A DNA stretch of 15,856 nucleotides from DAIOHQ01 sp036744635 (lineage in GTDB: Bacteria > Planctomycetota > Phycisphaerae > Tepidisphaerales > Tepidisphaeraceae), in NCBI GenBank assembly GCA_036744635.1, contig DAIOHQ010000103.1, positions 1 to 15,856 on the forward strand, written 5' to 3'. Below, piece by piece: positions 7,201 through 12,243 of this stretch. Under the pieces are notes generated by a model, which was not told where the DNA came from, did not search any database, and was given only the letters and a program-made list of their open reading frames with translations. Within the stretch, counting starts at the first letter, position 1. Each line of letters opens with the position of its first letter. A program made the translations under genes and the position numbers.

Positions 7201-8504
7201 GGCATTTCGACCACCGGCTGGCCGAGCCGAAATATTGGGTCAGTGAAAAGGACGCGCGGAGGTCGCTGGGACTAACACCCAAAGCTTCGGTTGAGGCGGA
7301 CTATGAAAGCTATCGGTTTGGAGTGCGCGCGGTAGCGTCCAATACGAATGTACGAACCCTGATCGCCTCGGTCGTACCGGCGCGAATGTTCTGTGGAAAC
7401 TCTCTCTTAACGACGCGCGATCATGGTTTGGACGAGTTGGAGACGCTCGGACTGGTGAGCATTGTTGATTCGCTGCTCGTTGACTGGTTGTTACGCCAGA
7501 AGGTAACGACGAACATTAACATGTTCTTCATTTATCAGCTCCCCGTGCCGCGTCTCACTCCCAGGGATAGCGCAACCTTTACGGCTTTGACGAAACGTGC
7601 CGCCCGCCTCATCTGCACCACCCCCGAATTCGACGACCTGGCCAAATCCGTCGGCCTGAATCCCCCGAATCACAAGGCCGGCGTGACCGACCCCGCCGGC
7701 CGGGCAAAGCTGCGGGCGGAGCTGGATGCGATGGTTGCCCACCTCTACCGCCTGACCGAGGAGGAATTCTCCCACATCCTCTCCACCTTCCCGCTGGTGG
7801 CCGAGGAGGTGAAGGCCGCCGCCCTCGCCGAATTCATCCGTCTCCGCGACAACGGCCAGGCCGCCACCTTCAACCCTGACCTGTCCGCGCCTTCGCCGGC
7901 CGTCGCCACAATGGTCGATCCCGCCCTGGCCGTGCGGGCGATGATTCAAGCGGGAGAAAGCGCCACCGTCGAGTTCAAGTCGTCAGCGCGGTGGGATGTG
8001 AAGAACAGCAAGGCCGAGAAATTCATCGAGCGCATCATCGTCAAGACCATCGCCGCCTTCCTCAACACCCAGGGCGGCACGCTGGTGATCGGCGTGGAGG
8101 ATGATGGCGGCGTGTACGGCCTGGCCGAGGACTACAAGATCAGCGGCGCCAAGGGGCGCGACAGCTTCGAGAACTGGCTGACCCAGACGCTGCTGAAGGA
8201 TTTCGGCAAGGACGCGGCCGGCCAGCTTTCGATCGCTTTCTACGAGCTGAAAGAACCCTCACCCCAACCCTCCCTGCCCTCTCCCGGAGTACCGCTCACC
8301 GCAGGTGCGGGAGAGGGGGTTGTGCTCGGCGGCGGCGACGCCTGCGTGGTCACCGTCAAGCCATCGCCAAAGCCCAGATTTGTGACCGAGAACGGCCAGG
8401 AGCTTTTCTACATCCGCACCGGCAACGCGACCAACCAGCTCAAGCCATCGGAGCTGTTAGGCTATTGCGCCCAGCGTTGGCCGCAAACAACGGGAAATGC
8501 TTGA
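4254..8504 (+). CDS. Eco57I-like N6-adenine DNA methyltransferase with AlbA_2 C-terminal domain (type IIG/BREX-like)
   Basis: 1416 residues from a TTG start. Layout: N-terminal region with a putative PD-(D/E)xK nuclease strand, FLVEFKN (E86, K88); helical linker with YYTRPEITGYL (from 386); methyltransferase motif I DPACGSGAF (475-483) and catalytic motif IV NPPW (714-717), diagnostic of gamma-type N6-adenine methylases; a probable target-recognition region at about 995-1115; then from about 1230 an AlbA_2/Schlafen-like domain (ATVEFKSSARWD, NTQGGTLVIGVEDDGGVYGL, ELFYIRTGN). Established family knowledge: such enzymes modify host DNA and may cleave or exclude foreign DNA. Residues 417-431 and 1335-1355 are encoded by palindromic repeat copies. 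The TGA at 8502-8504 is followed in frame by a second restriction-enzyme tail, so the protein may once have been about 35 residues longer. Partners are probably the helicase and TA-like genes just upstream. Confidence 0.92.
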   Translation: MSKQSDDAKSFEAALAEISDEHSFIQKLLIDRLNWPIDEKVKSLGDIAYDWDKEELRAKGLERKVVDGRIRQLVLEGCPWGIFLVEFKNPDVFSSGRGMTVPLRQILSGLVPKQRKSANLPSFFRQHLLFICTHDYRSFRFVHFKDPGEAFKQPTLASFGWWPGDSVKTVSAYNLPHLRYLADSATVDDWLADWTAAFDVERVTKRFYEDYKAIHALFSGDQLKGVADATERAWLASVLLNRLMFVYFLQKKGFLDGGDESYLEKKLAASKIAGKDRFYNDFLTGLFFEGFARPEDKRSAAAIKKLGSIRYLNGGLFLPHRIEQDAAKTGKTITLPDSVFAELFKLFAGFSWNLNDKPGGQDNEINPDVLGYIVEKYINQKAFGAYYTRPEITGYLCERTIHRLILDAINTPAALLSPSPGTPGEGRGEGLQGLLSKAGLPIRCYKTVGEMLKKLDDATATKLLDQVLPGLSLLDPACGSGAFLVAAMKTLIDIYSFIFGWIKFNGSAELKNRLKKIDTDHPSLDYFIKKRIITDNLFGVDIMEEAVEIARLRLFLALVASANQVDELEPLPNIDFNILRGNSLIGLLNVDPSGFDQKNLFLPPYAKVLADRNRELDIYRHTGSYADDLTAQRDRIADVNTKAQDTLDEMLLADFANLGIKYEQATWDDAKGAEGKPKKRPLAIADMQALHPFHWAFAFDKVMARGGFDAIITNPPWEIVKPNGKEFFEEYSDLVTKKSMSIHDFQEEQGKLLKDKDIRPAWLDYLSGYPHQSAYFRSAPEYAHQIGTMNGKKVGSDLNLYKLFTERCFRLLRDGGQCGIVIPSGIYTDLGAKQLRIMLFEQGTIDSLFCIENRRGVFEDVHRMFKFVVLTFARGGHTATFPAAFMRHDVGELERFPAEGALPISVDLVRKLSPDSLSVMEFKQPIDVQIAQKMLRFPLLGEDVPGKWKLSLTAEFHMTNDSDLFHTAPAPGRLSLYEGKMIWHFDHRLAEPKYWVSEKDARRSLGLTPKASVEADYESYRFGVRAVASNTNVRTLIASVVPARMFCGNSLLTTRDHGLDELETLGLVSIVDSLLVDWLLRQKVTTNINMFFIYQLPVPRLTPRDSATFTALTKRAARLICTTPEFDDLAKSVGLNPPNHKAGVTDPAGRAKLRAELDAMVAHLYRLTEEEFSHILSTFPLVAEEVKAAALAEFIRLRDNGQAATFNPDLSAPSPAVATMVDPALAVRAMIQAGESATVEFKSSARWDVKNSKAEKFIERIIVKTIAAFLNTQGGTLVIGVEDDGGVYGLAEDYKISGAKGRDSFENWLTQTLLKDFGKDAAGQLSIAFYELKEPSPQPSLPSPGVPLTAGAGEGVVLGGGDACVVTVKPSPKPRFVTENGQELFYIRTGNATNQLKPSELLGYCAQRWPQTTGNA
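5505..5543 (+). repeat. Palindromic element copy 1, in frame inside the methyltransferase gene
   Basis: Arms CCCTCGCCCGG (5505-5515) and CCGGGAGAGGG (5520-5530) enclose the loop TACT, with one mismatch; the tail GCAGGGGTGAGGGT follows. It reads without a stop as a Pro/Gly/Glu stretch (SPSPGTPGEGRGEG) between NTPAALL and LQGLLSK. The same element lies reversed at 8256-8317. Confidence 0.8.
8256..8317 (-). repeat. Palindromic element copy 2, opposite orientation, in frame in the AlbA domain
   Basis: The tail CCCTCACCCCAACCCTCC (8256-8273) precedes arms CCCTCTCCCG (8277-8286) and CGGGAGAGGG (8308-8317), a perfect 10-bp stem. Its loop carries GAGTACC plus GCTCACCGCAGGTG. It is read as PSPQPSLPSPGVPLTAGAGEG within the AlbA_2 region, between FYELKE and ACVVTVKPS, where a beta-hairpin loop would be expected. 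Confidence 0.8.
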
Positions 8505-8507
8505 GCG

Positions 8508-8612
8508 GCCATCGCGGCATTGGCCCGGAAATGTCTCGACGCCAAAGGCGTCGGCTGCGCCGCCTGGGAAAAGGAGATCGACCAGCGCGTGGCGGCGTTG
8601 TATGGTTTGTGA
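8508..8612 (+). pseudogene. Restriction-enzyme 3' end remnant, copy A
   Basis: Reading from GCC 8508 gives AIAALARKCLDAKGVG followed by CAAWEKEIDQRVAALYGL and a TGA at 8610-8612. This is the typical C-terminus of Eco57I-like restriction-modification enzymes (a helix with xEID...LYGL). It lies in the same frame as the methyltransferase, separated from it only by the TGA at 8502-8504 and one GCG codon. It differs from copy B at 9 of 108 positions and from copy C at 10 by my count. There is no start codon of its own, so it is a fragment or a read-through extension. It ends 24 nt before the RhuM-like gene. Confidence 0.75.
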
Positions 8613-8636
8613 GCCATAACAAGGTGAGGTAGCATC

Positions 8637-8927
8637 ATGAGTGAAACGTCGCGTGGGCCCGATCCATCTGGGTCGGCATCGGAGTTCCTGCTCTACCAGA
8701 CCGAGGACCACCAGACCAAAATCGACGTGCGCCTGGAGGGCGAAACGGTCTGGCTGAACCAGAGCCAGATGGTCGAGTTCTTTCAAACGACCAAGCAGAA
8801 TATCAGCCTGCACATCCGTAACGTCTTCGAAGAAGGCGAGTTGCAGGAGGCGGCAGTTGTCAAGGATTACTTGACAACTGCCGCCGATGGCAAGCGCTAC
8901 GCGGTGCGGCACTACAATCTCGAATGA
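8637..8927 (+). CDS. Truncated RhuM-family protein (N-terminal third)
   Basis: 96 residues with a good AAGGTGAGG ribosome binding site. The sequence FLLYQTEDHQTKIDVRLEGE, then TVWLNQSQMVEFFQTTKQNI and SLHIRNVFEEGELQ, is the conserved N-terminus of the RhuM family (first described in a Salmonella pathogenicity island, common beside restriction genes and in mobile islands). Full proteins are over 300 residues and continue after the YNL motif; this frame stops right after YNLE because the DNA switches into the 3' side of a truncated minus-strand gene. Probably non-functional, although the N-terminal winged-helix-like part could still be made. Function of RhuM itself is not established. Confidence 0.7.
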   Translation: MSETSRGPDPSGSASEFLLYQTEDHQTKIDVRLEGETVWLNQSQMVEFFQTTKQNISLHIRNVFEEGELQEAAVVKDYLTTAADGKRYAVRHYNLE

Positions 8928-9168
8928 CGGCGCCGACGACGGCGGGTGTTTTGATCTTCGGTCCGCTCCTGCGGGGGTGGTCCTTGAGGTCAATCGCGTA
9001 TTGCAGCGCGCGAGCGGGACTGTTTTCCCAGAAGTAAATGCCCTCGCCCAGCCAGTCGAAATCATTCCTGCTTCGCGTGAGGTGCGCCTTGCCCGCAAAA
9101 ATCCGCTCTGCAACAGTTTTATCGCAGCCGTGGAAGCCGAGTGCGTAGGAGGGTAGGACCGAGTACAC
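8860..9168 (-). pseudogene. Truncated ADP-ribosyltransferase-like protein, 3' part lost at a junction
   Basis: Minus-strand frame from GTG 9168. The first 80 or so residues look genuine: YALGFHGCDKTVAERIFAG, then RNDFDWLGEGIYFWENSPAR and ALQYA, a pattern I associate with small ADP-ribosyltransferase/RES-like toxin folds (GFHG, YDWLG-GIYFWE, RAL-A). The frame stays genuine to about PAVVGAVI (near 8925), after which it reads antisense through the RhuM fragment and ends at 8860 with unrelated residues. It starts 6 nt after the stop of the 50-residue gene at 9175-9327, so the two form a small operon. The enzyme call is by pattern only; the truncation is clear. Confidence 0.55.
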
Positions 9169-9174
9169 GGTGGA

Positions 9175-9327
9175 TCAGCGATAACGCTTGGTGAGTCGTG
9201 TGCCGCTTTTGGTGATGAAGCCGCCGCGAATCAGAAACGCGCGAGCTTTTTTCGGGCTGCGCAGTTCCCTGCGCAACTGACTGGCCGCTTTACGGTGTTC
9301 CTTAATGATGGCAGTAGCGGTTGGCAT
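9175..9327 (-). CDS. 50-residue basic protein, possible antitoxin of the ART-like gene
   Basis: Start ATG at 9327 gives MPTATAIIKEHRKAASQLRR, followed by a conserved-looking SPKKARAFLIRGGFITKSGTRLTKRYR end. The KARAFLIRAG-x-TK-G-xLxxxYR ending is familiar from short proteins encoded beside toxins and mobile-island genes, but no function is known to me. A ribosome-binding-like GGAAAGAG lies upstream and a promoter is visible at 9352-9380. The reading frame stays open further upstream, but only by running through the antisense of the restriction remnant, so the short start is chosen. It is followed after 6 nt by the truncated ADP-ribosyltransferase-like gene. Confidence 0.6.
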   Translation of the reverse strand: MPTATAIIKEHRKAASQLRRELRSPKKARAFLIRGGFITKSGTRLTKRYR

Positions 9328-9351
9328 CGTCTTTATGCTCTTTCCACATAT

Positions 9352-9380
9352 AGTATCGGCCTCATTCTTGGAGAAGTCAA
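9352..9380 (-). promoter_or_regulatory. Sigma-70-type promoter for the small minus-strand operon
   Basis: On the minus strand TTGACT (9380-9375) and GATACT (9357-9352) are separated by 17 nt, matching the -35 and -10 consensus at 5/6 and 4/6. It lies about 25 nt upstream of ATG 9327 and the surrounding DNA is locally AT-rich. Confidence 0.45.
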
Positions 9381-9451
9381 GGAATCTCCGTGGCTTCGCC
9401 GCACGGCCGCCGCCGAGGTGTTCGTCCCGAAGGGGGACTGACAGCAAAGGT

Positions 9452-9568
9452 GCCGACCGTGCGGCGATCGCGGCATTGGCCCGGAAATGTCTCGACGCCA
9501 AAGGCATCGGCTGCGCGGCGTGGGAAAAAGAAATCGACGAGCGCGTGGCGGCGCTGTATGGGTTGTGA
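9452..9568 (+). pseudogene. Restriction-enzyme 3' end remnant, copy B
   Basis: Encodes ADRAAIAALARKCLDAKGIG followed by CAAWEKEIDERVAALYGL and TGA (9566-9568). It is about 92% identical to copy A at the DNA level and shares with copy C the leading GCCGACCGTGCGGC, which copy A lacks. The longer open frame upstream (from 9305) reads antisense through the small minus-strand gene's promoter and is not convincing. The terminal TGA overlaps the GAGGAG ribosome binding site of dinD, so the fragment supplies the translation signal region of the next gene. Confidence 0.75.
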
Positions 9569-9577
9569 GGAGTTTCC

Positions 9578-10429
9578 ATGGCAGACGAATTGTTCAGCGC
9601 CCAATCGGATGAGAATGCCTCGCCCTTCGAGCGGGTTCGCCGGGTGAACGCCGCGGGGAACGAGCACTGGTCCAGCCGCGATTTTGCCCGGGTGCTGGGA
9701 TACGCCGATTACCGCAATTTCGAGCAGGTAATCGCCAAAGCCCGCATCGCCTGCTTTAACAGCGGCCAGCGGATCGAGGATCATTTCGTTGACATCACCG
9801 ACATGATCGAGATCGGCAAGGGAGGCCAGCGCCCGGTGGCGACGACGCTGATGTCGCGCTACGCCTGTTACTTGACGGTCCAGAACGCGGATCCGGCCAA
9901 AGACATCGTCGCGCTGGGGCAGAGCTATTTCGCCGTCCAGACCCGCAGGCAGGAGCTGTCCGATGAGCAGATCGAAAACGAGCGGCGTCTGATGCTTCGC
10001 AATGAGCTCAAGGCGCACAACACCCAGCTTGCCGAAGCCGCCAAGGCATGCGGGGTTGTCGCCCCTCAGGACTATGCCATCTTTCAGAACCACGGTTACC
10101 AGGGCCTGTACGGTGGGATGACCGCGCAGGACATCCACGACCACAAGCGGCTCAAGAAGAGCCAGCAGGTTCTCGATCACATGGGCAGCACGGAATTGGC
10201 GGCAAACCTGTTTCGCGCCACCCAGGCGGAGGAGAAGCTGCGCCGAGACAAGGTAAAGGGAAAGACCGCGGCGAACCGGACGCACTTCGAGGTCGGCAGG
10301 AAAGTACGCAAGACCATTGAGGAACTGGGGGGAACGATGCCGGAGAACCTTCCCGTCGCCGACAGCATCAGGAAGCTTGAATCAAAAAAAACAAAGCAGA
10401 TTCGCGGCAAGGGTCCACAGACAAAATAG
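9578..10429 (+). CDS. dinD: DinD-family DNA-damage-inducible protein
   Basis: 283 residues, close to the E. coli DinD length (about 274). Landmarks: SPFERVRRVNAAGNEHWSSR, then DFARVLGYADYRNFEQVIAK, DHFVDITDMIEIGKGGQRPV, SRYACYLTVQNADPAKDIVA, QSYFAVQTRRQEL, and a C-terminal half with YQGLYGGMTAQDIHDHKRLK and TELAANLFRATQAEEKL. These are hallmarks of DinD with its Bro-N-like N-terminal domain. E. coli DinD is LexA-regulated and inhibits RecA-mediated strand exchange; no LexA box could be recognised here. A GAGGAG site overlapping the preceding TGA gives strong initiation. In accessory regions dinD often travels with restriction genes; here it is bracketed by two restriction 3'-end fragments. 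The very C-terminus is Lys-rich (SKKTKQIRGKGPQTK). Confidence 0.88.
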   Translation: MADELFSAQSDENASPFERVRRVNAAGNEHWSSRDFARVLGYADYRNFEQVIAKARIACFNSGQRIEDHFVDITDMIEIGKGGQRPVATTLMSRYACYLTVQNADPAKDIVALGQSYFAVQTRRQELSDEQIENERRLMLRNELKAHNTQLAEAAKACGVVAPQDYAIFQNHGYQGLYGGMTAQDIHDHKRLKKSQQVLDHMGSTELAANLFRATQAEEKLRRDKVKGKTAANRTHFEVGRKVRKTIEELGGTMPENLPVADSIRKLESKKTKQIRGKGPQTK

Positions 10430-10445
10430 TCCTGACGGCGGACGG

Positions 10446-10592
10446 ACAAAACCCCGCTTCGTGGTGGAAAACGGCCAGGAACTTTTCTACATCCGCACCG
10501 GCAACGCCACCAACCAGCTCAAGCCGTCGGAGCTGCTGGACTACTGCAAGCATCGCTGTACGGGCTTTAATGAATCTGGAAAAGGAGATTGA
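10446..10592 (+). pseudogene. AlbA_2 domain 3' end remnant
   Basis: Reads TKPRFVVENGQELFYIRTGN followed by ATNQLKPSELLDYCKHRC and ends with TGA at 10590-10592. Over about 100 nt it closely matches the methyltransferase C-terminus (8376-8480), including the identical run CTTTTCTACATCCGCACCGG. It begins 16 nt after the dinD stop in another frame and has no start of its own. Its final TGA overlaps the region of the next ribosome binding site (AAAGGAG, 10581-10587), again placing a restriction-gene end directly upstream of an accessory gene. Confidence 0.75.
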
Positions 10593-10594
10593 GC

Positions 10595-11134
10595 ATGAAG
10601 CATGAAACGGTCGAAAAACTCTTCGCGGACTTCGAGCGGCTGCTGCGGGTGGACGCGGAACGTGGCATCGAGTTCTGGCTGGCGCGGGAACTTCAGGACG
10701 TCCTGGGGTATGACCGCTGGGAAAACTTCGCCAAGGTGGTGGACAGGGCGCAGGTCGCCTGCCGCAATGCGGGTTTTGAACCGGGCGACCATTTTCTTGA
10801 AGCCACGAAAATGGTCGATCTTGGGTCCGGGGCCAAGCGCGAAGTCGCCGACTTCCTGCTGACGCGCTATGCGTGCTACCTGATCGCCCAGAACGGCGAT
10901 CCCTCGAAAGAGCCAATCGCTTTTGCCCAGACCTATTTTGCCATCCGACCCGGCGCGCCGAACTGATCGAGAAGCGGCTGATCGATGTCGAGCGAGTCCG
11001 GGCCCGCAGGAAGTTGACGGTTTCGGAGAAGGAACTATCCGGCCTGATTTACGAGCGGACGAAGAACGAGAGGAGCTTCGGCGTCATCCGCAGCAAGGGC
11101 GACGAGGCGCTCTTTGGCGGCCAGACGACGCAGT
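10595..11134 (+). pseudogene. dinD paralogue, frameshifted and 3'-truncated
   Basis: ATG 10595 sits 7 nt after AAAGGAG. The frame encodes FWLARELQDVLGYDRWENFA, DHFLEATKMVDLGSGAKREV, TRYACYLIAQNGDPSKEP and AQTYFAI, typical of DinD, then shifts and stops at 10966. The family sequence resumes in another frame as RRAELIEKRLIDVERVRARR, KLTVSEKELSGLIYERT and FGVIRSKGDEALFGGQTT. A single missing A between 10946 and 10947 (ATCC-GACCCGG where ATCCAGACCCGG would encode IQTRR) explains the shift. After GGQTTQ (about 11134) it joins proline-coding DNA and restriction remnant C, so the 3' half is lost too. It differs clearly from the intact dinD upstream, so the two are divergent paralogues and not a recent duplication. 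Confidence 0.82.
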
Positions 11135-11168
11135 GCACAGAACAACCCCCATCCCCGCCGCCTCCGCC

Positions 11169-11285
11169 GCCGACCGTGCGGCCATTGGGGCGTTGGCCCG
11201 GAAATGTCTCGACGCCCAAGGCATCGGCTGCGCCGCCTGGGAAAAGGAGATCGACGAGCGCGTGGCGGCGTTAGACGGGTTGTGA
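11169..11285 (+). pseudogene. Restriction-enzyme 3' end remnant, copy C
   Basis: Encodes ADRAAIGALARKCLDAQGIG, then CAAWEKEIDERVAALDGL and TGA 11283-11285. The LYGL ending of the other copies is LDGL here. A proline-coding stretch (CCCCCATCCCCGCCGCCTCC) separates it from the broken dinD paralogue and probably belongs to the lost restriction gene's linker. The fragment is in a different frame from the dinD remnant. It is the third copy in 2.8 kb. Confidence 0.75.
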
Positions 11286-11364
11286 TCAATCGGGTAGAAC
11301 CTCTGGCGGGCCGTGGTCGGAAATGTCGATGATCTGCAAATGGTTTCAATGATTGGGCATCCAT

Positions 11365-11409
11365 ATGAACCGCAAAGAATTCGAGCAACTGAGAGACCCA
11401 GCAGGCTAA
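11365..11409 (+). pseudogene. 5' remnant of a small restriction-associated gene, within a 169-bp gap
   Basis: ATG 11365 opens a 14-codon frame reading MNRKEFEQLRDPAG. MNRKEFEQLRDLP is, from memory, a common beginning of small proteins encoded next to restriction genes, so this is probably a truncated start. The rest of 11286-11454 has no gene; just before the next gene another frame reads HEGQFIDPEGSES and stops across the next ATG, perhaps the end of another lost gene. Confidence 0.35.
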
Positions 11410-11454
11410 CATCTCTCATGAGGGCCAGTTTATTGACCCGGAAGGGAGTGAATC

Positions 11455-12243
11455 ATGACCGTTGACTGCAGCAACATTCAAGATTTGGTTCGTGCCGTTC
11501 CACTGGTTCAGGGCTGTGACATCATCCGCAACGGCATGCTGCGCATGGCCACTCCTTTCCGATATGCGGATGGTTCACAGGTCGACTTGTTCTTGGGCCA
11601 GCAACCCGACCTGTTCGAGGGTTGGAAACTGACGGACTTGGGACATACCACCGCTTATCTCCTGGACCTGCACCTCAAGCCTTGGACCACCAAACGTCGC
11701 AAGCAGATTGTCACTGACATCTGCACGGCGTTGGACGTGAAACGGGAAGGCGGGGAATTGGCGGTCTATCTGAAGGATGGCCAGATGCCGTTGCTGGGAG
11801 ACGCGATGGTGCGGTTGGGCCAAGCCTGCATTCGTGTCGCGGACCTTGCGTTTACGCAGCGCGTGCGCCCGGCCAACGCATTCCGCGAAGAAGTCGAAGA
11901 GTTCATCGAGATGGACGATCTCCGCTACGAGCCGGACATCGTCCTTCCAGGGCAGTTCGGAAAAGAGGTGCCGGTGGACTTTGAAGTTCAAGGGAGGCGA
12001 ACCAAATCCCTCGTGCAGACGCTCTCCACCGGGAACAGCGCCGCCGCGCATGGGCTTTCCAATGAGATATTCCGCCGCTGGTACGATCTGAATCAGTATC
12101 ACCAGACTCATCAGTTCTTAACGATCTACGACGCGTCCAATGACGTATTTCGCGAGGATGATCTTCTTAGACTGGGGACGCTTTCGCAGGTGTTCGCATT
12201 CCCGGCCGATCCCGAATCAATCAAACTCGCTATGGCGGCTTGA
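11455..12243 (+). CDS. DUF1828-domain protein
   Basis: 262 residues; ATG 11455 follows GAAGGGAG. The N-terminal half shows the DUF1828 pattern: a polar strand region (ATPFRYADGSQVDLFLGQQP) and WKLTDLGHTTAYLLDL (residues 57-72; the family signature is xLSDxGxTxxxL). The C-terminal part, VDFEVQGRRTKSLVQTLSTG to the end, contains RRWYDLNQYHQTHQFLTIYD and resembles the companion DUF1829 region. Molecular function is unknown; these proteins occur in prophages and defence or mobile islands. Codon use is less GC3-biased than the operon upstream. Its stop is followed in the same frame by the type ISP remnant. Confidence 0.75.
   Translation: MTVDCSNIQDLVRAVPLVQGCDIIRNGMLRMATPFRYADGSQVDLFLGQQPDLFEGWKLTDLGHTTAYLLDLHLKPWTTKRRKQIVTDICTALDVKREGGELAVYLKDGQMPLLGDAMVRLGQACIRVADLAFTQRVRPANAFREEVEEFIEMDDLRYEPDIVLPGQFGKEVPVDFEVQGRRTKSLVQTLSTGNSAAAHGLSNEIFRRWYDLNQYHQTHQFLTIYDASNDVFREDDLLRLGTLSQVFAFPADPESIKLAMAA

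Noticed and set aside
4665..7214. 849-residue minus-strand open frame opposite the methyltransferase
   Set aside because: Low-complexity Gly/Val/Glu/Asp composition produced by antisense of high-GC3 codons; the plus strand has unmistakable methylase motifs.
447..8504. Assignment of the operon to DISARM or BREX
   Set aside because: No DrmA, DrmB (DUF1998), PglZ, BrxC or Lon-like gene is present; only the helicase and methylase themes are shared.
8505..11285. Three repeated copies considered as a CRISPR-like or tandem array
   Set aside because: The units are 108 nt protein-coding ends at irregular, kilobase-scale distances with genes between them; there are no short spacers.
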